The notes beneath the pieces are model-generated. The model did not search any database, was not told the origin of the DNA, and worked only from the letters and a program-made list of their open reading frames with translations. Shown here in pieces: positions 1 through 13,581 of a DNA stretch of 64,000 bases (position 1 is the stretch's first letter; every line of letters begins with the position of its first letter). The stretch is from Ailanthus altissimus. Lineage: Eukaryota > Streptophyta > Magnoliopsida > Sapindales > Simaroubaceae. The stretch spans positions 16,378,001-16,442,000 of the forward strand of contig OX327697.1 of assembly GCA_946807835.1 (NCBI GenBank). The letters run 5' to 3'. The translations under genes were made by a program, and so were the position numbers.

Positions 1-667
1 AAAGAGAGCTCACCCTTTAAGCGAACTACCTTTAGCCACGAATAAATATTCATGGCTAAATATCTTTACCTTTGGCCATAAACTAGAGTTTCATGGCCAA
101 AAGACACTACGTTTAGCCATTATCCAAATGTTGGTGGCCAATGTCATTACGTTTTGCCTTGAAATAAGTGTTCGTGGCTAAAGTTCACTATGTTAACCCA
201 CAAAATAACTTTTCATGGCTAATGTTCACTACGTTTTGGCACAAAGTAAAATTTGGTAGCTAATTGTCACTACATTTAGCTATAAACTAAAGTTTCATGG
301 CTAAATATAGTGACACTTAGCCACGAACTATAGCATTGTGGCTAAATTGCAGTTTGTTTAGGCACAAAATGCTCGTGGTTACAAGTGACTTTTTTTAGCC
401 ACGAAATATTATGGCTAAACTCGTGGCTAATATTCGAGCTTTAAGCCAAATATTTTGGTGGGTAAATAATTAGTTACGAATGAAAATTTCCTGGCTAAAA
501 GGTACCTTTAGCTAAAAAATATTTGTGGCTAAATAGTATTTTTAATATTTATTTAATATCTTATATTATTTAACCACAAAACTAAATTTTCGTGGTTTAT
601 ATTACTATAGGCCACAAATATTTGTGTAACTAAAAATATTGTGCTAAAAGTCAAATTTCTTGTAATG
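1..667. mobile_element. Right end of a CACTA (En/Spm) DNA transposon, subterminal repeats
   Basis: The first 640 bases are packed with degenerate copies of TTTAGCCACGAA and its reverse complement TTCGTGGCTAAA, in both orientations. Such arrays are where CACTA transposases bind. The array ends in TTTCTTGTAATG. Its reverse complement, CATTACAAGAAATTTGAC, differs by one base from the usual CACTA terminus (CACTACAAGAAA). The three bases after the end (AAC) would be the 3-bp target duplication, but the other end lies outside the window, so this cannot be tested. No transposase is visible; the short open frame across the terminus has no coding features. Confidence 0.75.
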
Positions 668-1070
668 AACATCTATATAAAAAGTCGTATTTATCTTAGT
701 TGGAAAATCGAAAGCACCAAAAAGATGTTTAGAATAGTAAACTTATTATTGGTCTATTTAATAACCCAAATTTCCTTAATCCAACCCACGGATTTTAAAT
801 CCAATCACATAAAAACTTCTAATTTTAGGTAATGTTTTGGTCTTGGTATTTATGATTTGCTTAATAATTAAGTTAGATAAAGGTAATACTTGTGTAATTT
901 TAATTTAAAGTGATTTGTACCATTTTGTGCAGTGTTGATTAATTAAGAACAAATATAAATACGTTTCTCCTTATTAGTTTAGCATAGACATGTAAAGAAA
1001 AAAAGAAGAAGCAAAGCTTTTAAGAGTGACTAAAATAGCTCACATAGCTTTGTGTTGTGTGAAAATGTTT
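668..1070. other. AT-rich spacer, nothing recognised
   Basis: This AT-rich sequence flanks the CACTA end. I found no coding similarity, RNA gene or repeat structure. Confidence 0.5.
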
Positions 1071-1074
1071 GTTG

Positions 1075-2520
1075 AGTGTTTACACTCAAAATATAACGCG
1101 GCTATCGCAGTATAGATTGAGGTGTCAATCCCATGAGGAAGCTCTTGGAAAAATAGGTTGGTGAAGTAAAATATTAAAGCAGTAACAAATGATAAAATTA
1201 ATTGATTTAAGTGGATGAGATAGAATTGTCTATGAATTGAGAAAAATATCTTATGATGATTTAAGTAAGATTTTGAGAATCACAATTATGCTTTCTAAAT
1301 CTACTCTACACTTTAATTCAATGTTTATAACTCAATTGACAGTTTTACATCTAAACAATCAATCAGAAGATATGTAAAATATAGCACATTTGATAACACA
1401 TGCATTTGATATGACTAAACTCTTTTGCAAATATTAACACAAATCATGTTTATTTATACAAGTTATCTAAGATCAACAATATATTATTTTAACAATATTG
1501 TAGTAAAAGATCAACTTAAATATCAAACATTTATTGCCCTTACATGTTATCCAAGATCGACAATATATCAATTTGACAATATTGTAGTAAAAGATTAACA
1601 TATAAAATAATGTAACCAATAACAATTATAATTCAACAAGAATCACGTAAGAAAAGCATGACTGAACATATATGAGACATGAGAATTATAACCTCTGAAT
1701 TATAAAAAATAAAATAGATAAGAGTTTAATCAAAACCAAACTTACAAATATTTATAGCTCTTGACAACGAATCAAAGCATAGAAGTAGATTTATTACACA
1801 TAAAAGTTCATCTCTTAGCCTTGCCAAGAACTCTAGCCTAAATTACAATACATGTTAATGAGTAGAAAAGAAAAGAGAATTATCTAATGTTAAAAACGTC
1901 CTAAGAGTCTCCTTATATAGGCAATGAATGAAAATATGTCATGTGTAACATCAATCTTCAATAATTTTAGGACAATAACTCGTTCACCCACTTGCAGTAC
2001 GTTTTTGATAATGTAAATGACCGATGTAGCCCTATGGCCAACATAAAATTTGGAACATTTTGTCTCTTATTTCCACAGGCACTGAGTTCATGCAAATTGG
2101 ATGAGTATCCAATGCGATATGAGCAAAATTTCAAAGATACATCAGATTTCAGCCAATAACCATTTTATCCACTTGCAATGCAATTTGGTTTGTGATAACA
2201 GCTGATTTAGACTTTACCATTAACATAAGAGTTATTTATAATTAAGTTAGTATTTCAAAACTTTAAGAATTATACCAATTGAGTACGTATTTTGTGAGAT
2301 ACGGTCCAAATACGTGAGTTGGGTCAAGCTGGGCGAAAGTTGTAGCCCGATTCTATTGTATCTCAATTTTTGGCCCATAATATGTTGAATTTGGCTTTTC
2401 AACTATTCTTCAAGTTTGTGTAAGATTGAGTCATACTACTCCAGGTTCAAGAATTTCTTCATTTTAATTTCTACATTGAGAGTTATGTCTATTTTACCTA
2501 AATCTGTGCAAATAACATTC
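1075..2520 (-). repeat. Non-coding LTR-retrotransposon-like repeat, reverse strand
   Basis: Read on the reverse strand, positions 1083-1137 carry a motif of the form CATGGGATTGACACC followed by CTATACTGCGATAGCCGCG. The same kind of motif occurs on the forward strand at 4515-4596. Versions of it (GTGGGATCGATACC followed by a CGATAGC-type block) are common in long non-coding parts of plant gypsy elements, from my general knowledge. No protein-coding domain is present. The element family and its boundaries are uncertain; it could be an LTR, an untranslated region or a non-autonomous derivative. Confidence 0.35.
1459..1612. repeat. Imperfect tandem duplication, two ~72-bp copies
   Basis: The stretch 1459-1530 is repeated at 1543-1612. 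Shared blocks include AAGATC(A/G)ACAATATAT, GACAATATTGTAGTAAAAGAT in diverged form, and TTAACAT. Each copy contains the palindromic block ACAATATTGT. It lies inside the LTR-like repeat and has no coding potential. Confidence 0.6.
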
Positions 2521-2685
2521 ATTAATCGCAATTTAAGGAGAACACTTTATTTCAAGATAAAAGTACAAAAATGCTAAAATTAGTGACATTAAATGGTGAC
2601 TAAATCTCTTAATAAATATACATTTGCATGTGTTTATCATTGAGTGACTGAAGAATTTAAAAGTTGTATTTTGAGTGTTTCCATC

Positions 2686-2718
2686 TTGTAATATATATAT
2701 ATATATATATATATTACA
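2686..2718. repeat. (TA)n microsatellite inside a perfect palindrome
   Basis: An alternating AT tract of about 25 bases is bounded by TTGTAA on the left and TTACAA on the right, so the whole 33-base stretch can fold back on itself. It is a simple sequence with no gene association. Confidence 0.85.
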
Positions 2719-2759
2719 AATAATGCAAGTTATTTCTAGTGAGTTTGATTTTTCTAACA

Positions 2760-3440
2760 AAAAATACCCATTAGAATTTTAGCAAATGTCCATTAGAAAT
2801 AATTATAATATCATGCCGAACCTGATTAAAAATCCTCCAAATGGAATAGAACACGTAGTAAGTAGTCACTAGCCAAAGATGATAAAGCTAAAGGCTAAAA
2901 GGCTTGTTGACAAAGGAATAGCAAAAATGCTAAATTGAACCACAATTAAACAAAGCAGTATAGAAGAGAGCTACCAGCTATGGCCATAAACACTTAGTAG
3001 AAAGAGGATCCATTGTTTCAGAATGTAACGGAGAAGAACAAATGGAACAAGCTAAAATTAAATAGATCATTCGATCCCAAAGGATATCATCTATAGGTAA
3101 TTTGATGTAATATCAGTAGTACAATCTAATCATTGTGACCATTCTAATATCAATTGTTTGATGTAATACTAGTTGTAAATTTTATCAAAAAGAAAATTAT
3201 CTATAGGTAGTCGATTGTAACAACTACCAAGAGCAAAGAAAACTTGGGGTAATGAAATTCTTGCATATAAAAGCACCACTATTATGCCATGGTTGTAATT
3301 TTGAGATAGTCATAACTACTTTTCAAGGATAATACTTGATAGGGACATAAAAGTACTATTATTATTTATACTCAAATTTTGTATTTTGCTCTAACTCATA
3401 CTATTTGGCTATTTAATTATGGTTTTGTTTTATCATAAAT
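2760..3440. other. AT-rich spacer, nothing recognised
   Basis: I see no coding domain or structured repeat here. Short simple motifs such as TAATATCAGTAGTACAATCTA recur loosely. Confidence 0.45.
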
Positions 3441-3449
3441 AGATGCATG

Positions 3450-4600
3450 ATGAAAAATTTGATGCATAGGAACAAACGGGAGGTGAACCAGACGTCAAAC
3501 GAAGAAGTTACGCTCAAAATACGAAAAGGGCACCAAGCGAGTATCTGCGCCCCGCGGGGCTCAAGGGGGTGAACAGTATTTTGCTACAGTACTCATGCAC
3601 AGTGTTTTGAAGACAAAAACCTATGAATAGAAAGCCAAAAATCATAAGGGAGAAAGAGGAGAGAAAAAGAGAAAAAAGAGAGGAAAAAACTTAGAGAGAG
3701 AACTCACAACACAAATCAAAGATCAAAGCCAAAGATTGAAGAACTAAGATCAAGATTCAAGCTTTACGTCAAGATTTAGGGAGAAGCACATTAAGGAGTC
3801 ACTTTGATTAGTTTTTCTTCTCTTTATTTATCATTATGTTCTTTTTCTTGTTGATCTTTATGAATTGGTTTGATACTTTTGGTTTTATGATGGGTTAATT
3901 TATTCATCTAGGGTTAGACTATGTGAACCTAGTATAGATTTAGATTGTGTTAATTTTTAATTTATGAACTTGATAAATTCAATTGATTCATTCTATCTTG
4001 TGTTTAATGCTTTCATTATACCTGATCAATATTTTAAATGATTGAGGAACCACGATGAACTCGACGGAGGGATTCATGTGTTTAGCTTAGGATAGTTTGA
4101 TGCATGATCATAGGGTAACAACTATGAGTTCCATCTAGAATAGACATATACTTAGGTGGCATGTATGGTATAATTTAGACTTGATCTTAATGAATTACAT
4201 TCTAATTTGATTACCATAGACATATAAGTGACTGTTAGAATGCATAATATAGTCACTTGACCATCGACAGAGGCTTTTGATGAGATTAGTGTTTAAGCCA
4301 ATAATTGGTATTAAGAGATTAACTAAGAGGTTAATAAAACCAATAATCCCTAGGGGATAAGTCAAAACCCTAGATTATCTTTATTTGTGAATTCCATCAT
4401 TTGCTTTTGTTTAATTTAATTGATAGAGTAGATTAGTTAATTAAATTTCAAATTGTGATTTTCTGAATAAAAGTTAAGTAGGTATAATTTTAGTACTTGA
4501 TTTACAGAATTAGATCGCATAGTCTCTGTATGATTGATATCTGAATTTAAAATCCTATATTACTTTTATACGATAGCATGCGTTATTCTAGCTTTCCCAA
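3450..4600 (+). repeat. Non-coding LTR-like region, forward strand
   Basis: The region has an LTR-like organisation. A GC-rich block (GCGCCCCGCGGGGCTC near 3547) is followed by ACAGTATTTTGCTACAGT, a purine-rich stretch (3640-3720), and a long T-rich leader. Near 4513-4596 is the motif AGTCTCTGTATGATTGAT followed by ACGATAGCATGCGTTAT, the forward counterpart of the motif at 1083-1137. No coding domain is seen. It is probably part of a gypsy (Athila/Tat-like) LTR or leader, but I could not find the element ends. Confidence 0.4.
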
Positions 4601-5559
4601 GCCCACCGTGTTGAAGAACTACGATTGTGAATAGGTTGCTTCAAGGTGGAGACTCCGGCAATGTAAAAGACCAAAGGCTTGTCAAGGTAATAAACTCTCA
4701 ATCCTTATATTATTTACATTTATGAGATACATGTAAAATTTATTGTGTTTATCATTAGAAAATTAGATTTCCAACTCTTCCACTGCACATTATAATGTAT
4801 AAAATATATATGTGATGCATTTTAAAATGATAGATACAATACCCATATGCATGCACCTTAGCTTTTAAATCACTCATAAAAGGATCATGAATACTACTCA
4901 ACTCGAGAAAACTCTCCATTAATGGCTTTGTGGGATGCCTATTGAAGGTCCTCATGAGTTTATTAAGTACCAAGATTTTATTGAATACCTGCATGCCTAT
5001 ACGAACTTTTGCTAAGTCTATGATCTGCTAAGACCAACCATCTGATCAATTAAAATATAGACATAAACTAATCTGTAAGGAATTCTAATCGACCTGTGTT
5101 AGTAACCATAGATTAGGAACACCTTTTAGAGAATATATTATGAAATGACATTTCTTAGCACTATTTGCTACTCTTTGCAACTACGTCATTATTATATTAT
5201 TCTTATATCTTTGTCCCTATTTTAGATAAGGTTCTAACTCTTTAGAATTGCTAACTTTTAGCGTTGATCTAAACTCTTTTAGATCATATCTAATCTCTTT
5301 TAGATCTATAATATCTAAAATGATACAAGCTTCTTACCATATAATTATGTATTAACGATTATTGTTGAAATATTTGTTGTATAATAAAATAGTACATAAG
5401 CACCATTTTCAACACCCAATAAGTGTGTTCGCAGTTTAGGGGCAGATAAGTTTTCAGGCATAATAGAGCTAGCCGATATAGAGTCAAAACTAAACAGAGT
5501 GAAAAGAATATTTGATGTTATGAGATGTACAAATGATGAGAGGGTTTGATTTGTCACAT
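4601..5559. other. AT-rich spacer, nothing recognised
   Basis: No domain, LTR end or tandem repeat could be supported. Short open frames on the reverse strand look random. Confidence 0.45.
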
Positions 5560-8500
5560 TTTTACTTGAGAGTATGGCATACCACTAGTGGAGATTAAGT
5601 TCACATAGATATGGAGTCTAGAGATAAAGTTTTAGTTAGAGTTTTGTGCTTCTATCTATTGAAAGTAGCATGGGGAGTTAGAGGCCTCGGAGAGGTAGCC
5701 AGTTAAGTAGTAGTACTAGCACGAAAAGGTACCCTCAGTTTTCTATTTGTGGCAGGTGTCATAAGAGATAGTATTTAAGAGGTTTTAGAGGTTGCTACCA
5801 TTGTGGACAGCTTGAACACTTGAGGAGACATTGCCTTCTTCTACTTCAGGGTAGTAGTTCAGTACAGGGTACAGCTTCTCAAAGTTTTCAAAATGGTTGT
5901 ACCCAAGTTTAGAGACAGACAGAATCTAAAATAGGAAGACTTATCTGTAGTCCTGGTGTACAACCTAAAGCTTTAGGAGCTAGTAGAGACCCATAGAGGG
6001 GTTAGCCAGGTCGACCTCATAACCAGACACATGTATTTACTTTGACTCAATATAAGGCATAGGCCACCTCAGATGTTGTTACAGGTATGCTGACTATTTT
6101 TTGTCAAGATGACAATATTTTAATTAATCCAGGTTCTACACATTCCTTTGTTTCCTACATTTTTTTTGTACATGCTGATAGAGTGCTAAACCCCTAGATT
6201 ATAGTTTGGTAGTAGTCATACCGATTGGAGAATCTTTGTGGGTTAAGAGTGTATTTTAGGTCTTATCAAAGTGGATAGTAGTAAGATGATTACAGATTTA
6301 GTTCCTCTTGATATACGCGATTTTGATGTGATACTTTGATAGACTTGTTAGCTAATCATCATGCTACTGTAGAATATTTCTGAAAAGATGTCAAGATAGA
6401 GAGCCTGATATTGTTTTTTGTGGAGAGCGATGAGCTCTTCCGTCCTATGTTATATATGCTATAACAGCTAAATAATTGCCCAAAAACTAATGTCCAACCT
6501 ATTTGACACATGTCATTGTTACCAGAGTCAATAGAGCTAAATTAGAAGATATTATAGTGGTTAGAGATTTTCATATGTATTTCTTGAAGATCTTTTAGGT
6601 TTACCACTAGATAGAGAGATTAATTTGGTTTCAAGCACAGTTTTATCTCCCAAGCACTATACAGAATAGCCTTCTCAAAGTTAAAAGAATTGAAGACTTA
6701 GTTACAAGAATTAGTAGATAAAGGTTTCATTAGACCTAGTGTATCACCATATAGGGCATCATTATTGTTGGTTAAGAAGAAAGATAGAATCGTGAGGCTA
6801 TGCATTGATTATCGGGAGCTGAATAAAGTCATCATATACAACAAGTACCATTCTTTTGCATAGATGATTTATTTGATCAATTATAAAGGGTAAGGGTTTT
6901 CTCAAAGATTGATTTATAATCAGGGTATCATCAGTTAAAGATAAAATATACTGATGTGCATAAGACTGCCTTTAGAACTCGATGTGGGCAGTATGAATTT
7001 TTAGTACTTCCATTTGGGTTGACTAATACTCTAATTGCATTAATAGACCTTATAAATAAGGTTTTTCGTCTACATCTTAATTAGTTTATTATAGTATTTA
7101 TTATATTTATATAGTACAGAGGAATATGCAAAGCATTTTAAGATAATGTTGTAAACTTTAAGAAATAAATAGTTATATGTTAAGTTCAGCAAATGTCAAT
7201 TCTAGCTAGATAAAGTAACATTTGTAGCCCATGTGATCTCAACATATGAAATTTATGTAGATCCTCATAAAATTGAAGGTGTGAAAAATTAGGAATGACC
7301 AGCTAGTGTGACAAAAGTTAAAAGTTTTCTTGTTCTAGCAGGTTATTATCAGAGGTTTGTTAAGGACTTTTCTAAGATTGCAGCACCACTTACAAAGTTG
7401 ACCAGAAAGAATACAAAATTGAGTGAACTAATAAATATGAAGGTAGTTTCTAAGAACTTAAAAAAATATTGACTTTAACTCCTATTCTTATGCTTTCATC
7501 TAACACCAAAGGATTCATAATTTATAGCAATACTTCTAGACAGGGATTGGGTTGTGTATTGATCCAACATGAAAATGTGATAGCTTATGCTTCTAGGCAT
7601 CTTAAGAAGCATGAGTTGAATTATCCACCTATGATTTAGGATTAGCGGCAGTAGTATTTAACTTGAAGATTTGGAAACATTATTAATATGGTGTCACATG
7701 TTAAATTTTTACTGATCACAAGAGTTTGAAGTATTTGTTTATAAAAAGATCTGAATCTGAGATAAAAGAGATGGCTAGAGTTGATAAAAGATTATGACTT
7801 TATAACTTACTATCGTCAAATCAAGCAATTATGGTAGCAGATGCACTCAGCAAGAAGTCTTCTAGATTTTTTTCAAGCTAGGTCCATGTTAATTGATCAG
7901 ATTCCAGAGATGTAAGATTCGGATCCTAATTTAGTTAAACTTAAGCAATATGTAAGAGATGAAATACGAACTGATTTATTGTTAAAAGCTGATGAGACTT
8001 TGGTTATAAATGATAAGCTTTAGGTTCTGAATAACTCGGACTTAAAGAAGTATATTTAGAAGAAGCTCATATATCAGCTTATGATATACATCCTTGCGGA
8101 ACTAAAATGTACCGTATTCTGAGATAACATTATTACAGAGTTTGTATCTCACTACCTAATTTGTTAGCAGGTTAAGGAAGAACATCATAGGCTAGCAGGA
8201 TTATCTTAAAGTAGAAGTGAGAGCATATCACGATGGATTTTATTATTGGGCTCCCACGCACTCGAAGTGGTCATGATAATATTTGGGTAATTATTGATCG
8301 ACTCACAAAGTAGACTCTTCTACCATATAAGGTTTCATATTCATTAGAGAAGTTAACTCATTTGTATGTGAGTAAGATTGTATGATTATATGTGGCTTCA
8401 GTGTCTATTGTATCAGATAGAGATCCTCAATTCATTTCTAGATTCTGGCCTATCTTATAGAAGTCTTAGAGCACTAAGTTAAATTTTAGTATAACTTTTC

Positions 8501-9320
8501 ATCCTCAAATAGATGGGTAGTCAGAAAACATTATACAGATATTAGAGGACATGCTCAGAGCTTTTGTGTTATAGCTTAATGGTAACTAGGATGATTATTT
8601 ACCATTGATGGAGTATGCATATAATAACAATGATCGGTCTAATATCCAAATGGCATCATATGAGGCTTTATATATAAAAAAAATACAGAACTCCAATTTG
8701 TTGAGATAAGGTTAGAGAAAGGAAATTATCATAGGTCCAGAGATTATCCAAACCACTAACGAGAAGATCAATATTATTATTAAGGATAGACTCAAGGTCA
8801 CTCAAGATAGATAGAAGAATCATGCACATAAATGCCGTAGGCAGCTTGAGTTTGCAATATGAGAAAAATTCTTCTGATAAATCTCTCTATAGAAGGGTGT
8901 ACTTCATTTTAGGAAACAAAAAAAATTGAGTCATCGATATATTAGGCCATATGAGGTTATAGAGAATGTTGGTGTGGTTGCTTACTTCTTAGCATTACCA
9001 CATGAGTTATCACGCATTCATAATATATTTCATATTTCTATGTTGCGAAAGTATAAACCTAACCTTTCTTATATTCTAGATACTTAGCCAGTTCAGTTAA
9101 TTACAAACTTAACCTATAACAAGGAGCCTGTTCAGATATTGGACTATTGCCAGCAAGTATTGGGTAATAAGACTATTCCACTTGTTAAAGTCTTATGGAG
9201 GAATTATGTAGTGGAAGAGGCTACATAAGAGCGTGAAGATATTATGAGAGCTCAGTGTCCGTCCTTATTTTAGATAGGTATTTGAATTTTAAGGTTGAAA
9301 TTCTTATAAAGGGGAGGAAT
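5560..9320 (+). pseudogene. Degenerate Ty3/gypsy (Tekay/Del-like) gag-pol
   Basis: This is a chromovirus-type gypsy polyprotein broken by many stops and shifts, with no long frame left. In order I read: a gag zinc knuckle of CX2CX4HX4C form (CYHCGQLEHLRRHC, 5793-5834); an aspartic protease piece (INPGSTHSFVS, about 6120-6155, where the family has D-S/T-G); reverse transcriptase ([15 protein letters not shown] and CIDYRELNK at 6710-6835; TRCGQYEFLVLPFGLTN near 6975-7030); RNase H ([13 protein letters not shown] and TDHKSLKYLF, 7515-7745); integrase ([14 protein letters not shown] near 8230; VSDRDPQFISRFW, 8410-8448); and a C-terminal tail (LPHELSRIHNIFHISML near 9000; VLWRNYVVEEAT near 9195). 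Domain order PR-RT-RH-INT defines gypsy. A purine tract (AAAGGGGAGGAAT) at the end leads into the 3' LTR. No 5' LTR is seen upstream. Confidence 0.85.
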
Positions 9321-9515
9321 TGTAATACACGGGCTATGCTATTAATCAATTGGAGATTAATGGCAAGTAAATTAAATTAAATAATAATATATATATGCAT
9401 GAGAAAGCTTTTATGGTCAAGGATGGAGGCGATGTGGGGATGGAATTTAAGGACTAAGAAATTGATGGGTTAATAAGTGGTGACTTCTTATTGGTGCTAA
9501 GGGTGGATGCGTTTA

Positions 9516-9525
9516 CTATATAAAG
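9516..9525 (+). promoter_or_regulatory. Probable LTR TATA box
   Basis: CTATATAAAG sits about 200 bases into the gypsy LTR, the expected place for the element's own RNA polymerase II promoter. The assignment rests on motif and position only. Confidence 0.45.
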
Positions 9526-10996
9526 GGAGTTTGTTCATTTTCCTTATGTAATCTGAGAGATAAGGGCAAAAGAAAAAGAGGGAAGAAAGAAAAGAAAATA
9601 AAAGAAAAGAAATAAGAATGAAAAGATATGAGAGTCGAGAAAAAATAAGATGGAATTTAAGGAAAATTACAAGAAATTATTTTGGATAATTATATTCATA
9701 TCTAGTGATATAGCGGGAACAACTTTACAATGTTAAAATATTTATGTTTCAATATTTATAATACATATTTGTAGTATTCATATATTTTTACACTTTATGA
9801 TAAAGGAAGAGTATCGATACTATGTGGACAATAGAATCCAGAACCAGCTTAGGATTAGCGCATCTTTATGAGTGGATAACTATATATATTTTATATGTCT
9901 TTAATACAGTAGTTTATGATTTAATTACGCATTGTTAGATTTATTTTAGTCATGATTTATTTTAGACAAATAAATATTTATGCTATTTAGTATATGCATA
10001 AATATTTTTAAGAATTTATTATAGTATATTTTATAATTACATTCAGTATAGAAATATTTATTTTATAATAAATATGCTTCCATGATATTATATAGTAGTA
10101 GTTTTTGAACCACCATATACATACCTTCTCTTTTAGTATAGTTTGCTCTGCGCATGCATTAGATTAGTTTCTTTGCTCTGCTCGAGCAATGTAGCAGAAT
10201 GCCGAGTTAAACTAACTCAAATCCCTGCTCTGATTGTATATGAGTTACTCCTCAAAGTTAGACTAGTTTTTTCTCAGGTACAAGTTTGGTGTGGTTTCTG
10301 TATGTATATAGTACATGTTTAAACAAATATTTATCGTTACCTCAATGTGTTTAATCATATTAAACGAATCAATTTTGGTGTTGTTATTCTTTTAAACGAA
10401 TAAAATTATAGATGAATTGAATCGTGCATAATCATGTAAATGAATTGAATTTGATCAATTTATTTAAACATATTTAATCGTGTAATTCGTTTATTAAACG
10501 AATTGAATATTTGTTTGAGTATCTGATTCGTTTAATAAACGAATCGTAAACTAATATTATAAAAACATTTAATACCTTACATTGACGTGACACGAATATG
10601 ATTCATTTACACGAATTGTCACCCCTATATTCAGCTTCATAATGAATTTTATTATAGCTTATATTTCTAGTACAAGTTTATTTATTTCTTAATATAGTTT
10701 CATAATTATTTAATATTACAGATTTCTACGTACATTACTTATAGTATTATTTATTATCAAATTATTAGTAGAAGCTATTATTTACAGTACATATAAAGTA
10801 TATAATATTTTTATATTATATCCACTTACTAAGCCATAAACTTATTTCTTTTTCTTTTTCTTTTCTATTTTTCTAGGTTGTCACAGGGACATTATACAGT
10901 GTGATTTGTACCTCGCAATTAGAGGTCTAGCCATTACACACATAGATGCATAATTGTCACATTTTGTATCATTTATATATTTATGTACACATGTAC

Positions 10997-13581
10997 TGTC
11001 ACATCCCCATCCCGAAAGGGTCAAAAAAGTGATTCACACCTTACTAAAATTTACTATGCAAAACTTATATTCAATACTTAATGAATAATCAAGAAATTAA
11101 ACTTAGTCATAATAATCCAAAAAGTCAAAAATGCAGAAATAAAATTCTTAACAATAAAATAACATTCTAATAAAAGTCTATTCTAAAAAACTCCTAATGA
11201 CTTATAGGGAACCAAGGGGCAGCAGACGCCTCACCAAATCCACTATATGCATAATCCTTCAGTCATCTGGTGATCACAACAAATTATAGTGAGTATAAAA
11301 TTCAGTATGTAAACTAGTTTTTCATACAGCAAAATAATTACATATATGTAATGCATGTGCATGATGTGCCATGATTAAAGAAATCTTCTTCAAAATCCCA
11401 AAATATATCATAACATATCTTTCAAATTCTTTTCACTTATGCTAGGAACCCCTTACTTAATTATCACTTAATAAGACTTTCATAACATACAAAATCAGCC
11501 CAAAAAGTCACCCATCAACAACATACTGTATGAGATGCATAGCATAAGTGAGGCTTAGATTTCACACACAGAGTACACTTATACCCAAAGGTAAGAGCCA
11601 AACCCTCACCCTAATCATCGGTGAGTCCTCCTACATGCACCAATACTTCATCATACAAATGTGAAGACTTATAAGTCCTGATAGTACTTATAGGACTCCT
11701 CTCAACATACAGTAGCATAAACAAATAAATCACATATATCAATCCCAAAAGAAAGGCCACACATAACAGAAAGGCTCCATAACATACAAAGAGTGCTTAC
11801 TAAGCAAAAATTACGTTTAGATATCCTAGATAAATAAAACTTATATCATGGACAAAACTTTCACTTCAAAACAAACTTCTTATTCAAATAAGGTCTTATA
11901 CATATCCAAGCTTAATGTCAATGCTCACATTACAAATAAAACAAATTTATAATTTCATATCAAACTATATTTGGCACAAAATATAATCATAATTTGAAAC
12001 ATATACAAAACATCATATGCACAAATAATAATATGTTCGTTGTGATTTCAGTAAAAGTCTAGAATACTTACCTCTTACCGAATTACAATAAAACTCAAGC
12101 TCCTTAAACTAACATCGAAAATAAATTCTCTCATAAATACTATCACAAAACGGAAAGCTTAAAATAACTTGTTAAGCCTTTTATTTATCTCATCAAATTA
12201 ACCTATCAAGTTAGCATCTTTAACTTGTCAAAGTTGACCCTTTAACATTTTCCAAATTTTCTTAGAGCCTAAACAAAGTCCAATGCTTATGAGTTCAGAA
12301 TATCATAATTCTAGTGCATTACTAAATCTTATAAAAAAATACAGGATTCTTAATCCTTATAACCATATTTTATATAAATTCTAAAATTTAGAACAAAAAC
12401 CTATCAGAAATCGATCTTCGCTAACTGGCTCTTAGTCTCTGATTTTGTTTTACAAATAATTCACTTACCAAAATCTCTTGAAATTTGATAGAGACATTAT
12501 AGACACATAAACGGTTCAACAGAAAAATATTAGTGTCCTTAATCAACCCAAATATTTTTATATGTATTTCATTCTAGAACTTTCAGATTCTGTTATTCAG
12601 AATTCTACACGGATACTTATATACTCCGAAATACATAACAATTAGAATACAAAGAATCTGACCACCATAATATGCCATATTAGACACATAAAGGAATTAT
12701 GATAAGCCATCTGTATTTACTTTAATGATCGAGTCAAACCTGGAATATGGGAGAATTCACCCTTTTTCAATGAAGGTGTAGGAGCATTTCTCTTTCTTTA
12801 TATTTACATAGATTATACCAATTTTAATATTTTTTGGAGTTTTTTTAGTCATTTAAATCATTCCCGTTGTTTAATCATATTGTAGAGACTGACAAATTTT
12901 AGAAACCTAAGGTTAGAATAGAAAAATCACTAAAAATCCAATTTATAGTATTTTTGAACAAATCAAAATTCTATATGATCCTTTAGATGTATATTTTAAT
13001 CCAGCATAAAGATCTTAGCACAACTCATGACAGAAAATGTAATCTAATTTTTGAAATATAATACTATCATGAACAGAACCTACAAAACTTCATTGATTCT
13101 TATCTTATACTATGTACTTGTGATTCTTTTAATCAATGAATTTTCAAATTTAAGCATAATAACCCCAGAACATCCAATTCAGAATTTAATCCCTTATTAT
13201 TGTTAACACTTTTCATAAAATTGCTCTAAAATAATGAATAGCATTATGAACATTTCAAAGGATTGTAAAATTACCTCCTTGATCTTTAAATTTTTCTCAA
13301 AAATCTCTTAACTCCTTCTCAAAGATTTTAGGGCTGTTTTCTTTAGAGAAAAACATGTATTGTATGATTAAAGACTTCTAAACTAACTTACTTATAGAAT
13401 AGGGTTTTTCCTTAGGGCACAAGGAAATCGTAATCCAAATTATATTCTTATATAAAACTTGGGGAATCCTAATAGGACTTGGAAATTTGAATCTAATCAT
13501 ATAACTTATAACTTTAGTCCAAATAAATAAATAAATAACTGAATATCCCAAATACCTACCTTAAAATTTTGGGTTGTTACG
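10997..13581 (+). mobile_element. Solo LTR inserted in the gypsy LTR
   Basis: The sequence begins TGTCACATCCCCATCCCGAAAG and ends TTTTGGGTTGTTACG. These are typical LTR ends (TGTCACATCC...GTTACA) with the last base changed. Flanks are TGTAC on the left (10992-10996) and TGTAT on the right (13582-13586), a near-perfect 5-bp target duplication. The host LTR resumes in register, as shown by the uninterrupted copy near 60580. No coding domain lies inside, so it is a solo LTR or a non-autonomous element. Orientation is inferred from the terminal motifs. Confidence 0.7.

Noticed and set aside
641..832. 63-codon open frame across the CACTA terminus
   Set aside because: It spans the transposon end, is rich in random hydrophobic text and has no domain; AT-rich DNA gives many such frames.
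2686..2718. TA palindrome as a terminator or attachment site
   Set aside because: It is a simple microsatellite in plant DNA with no neighbouring gene or recombinase.
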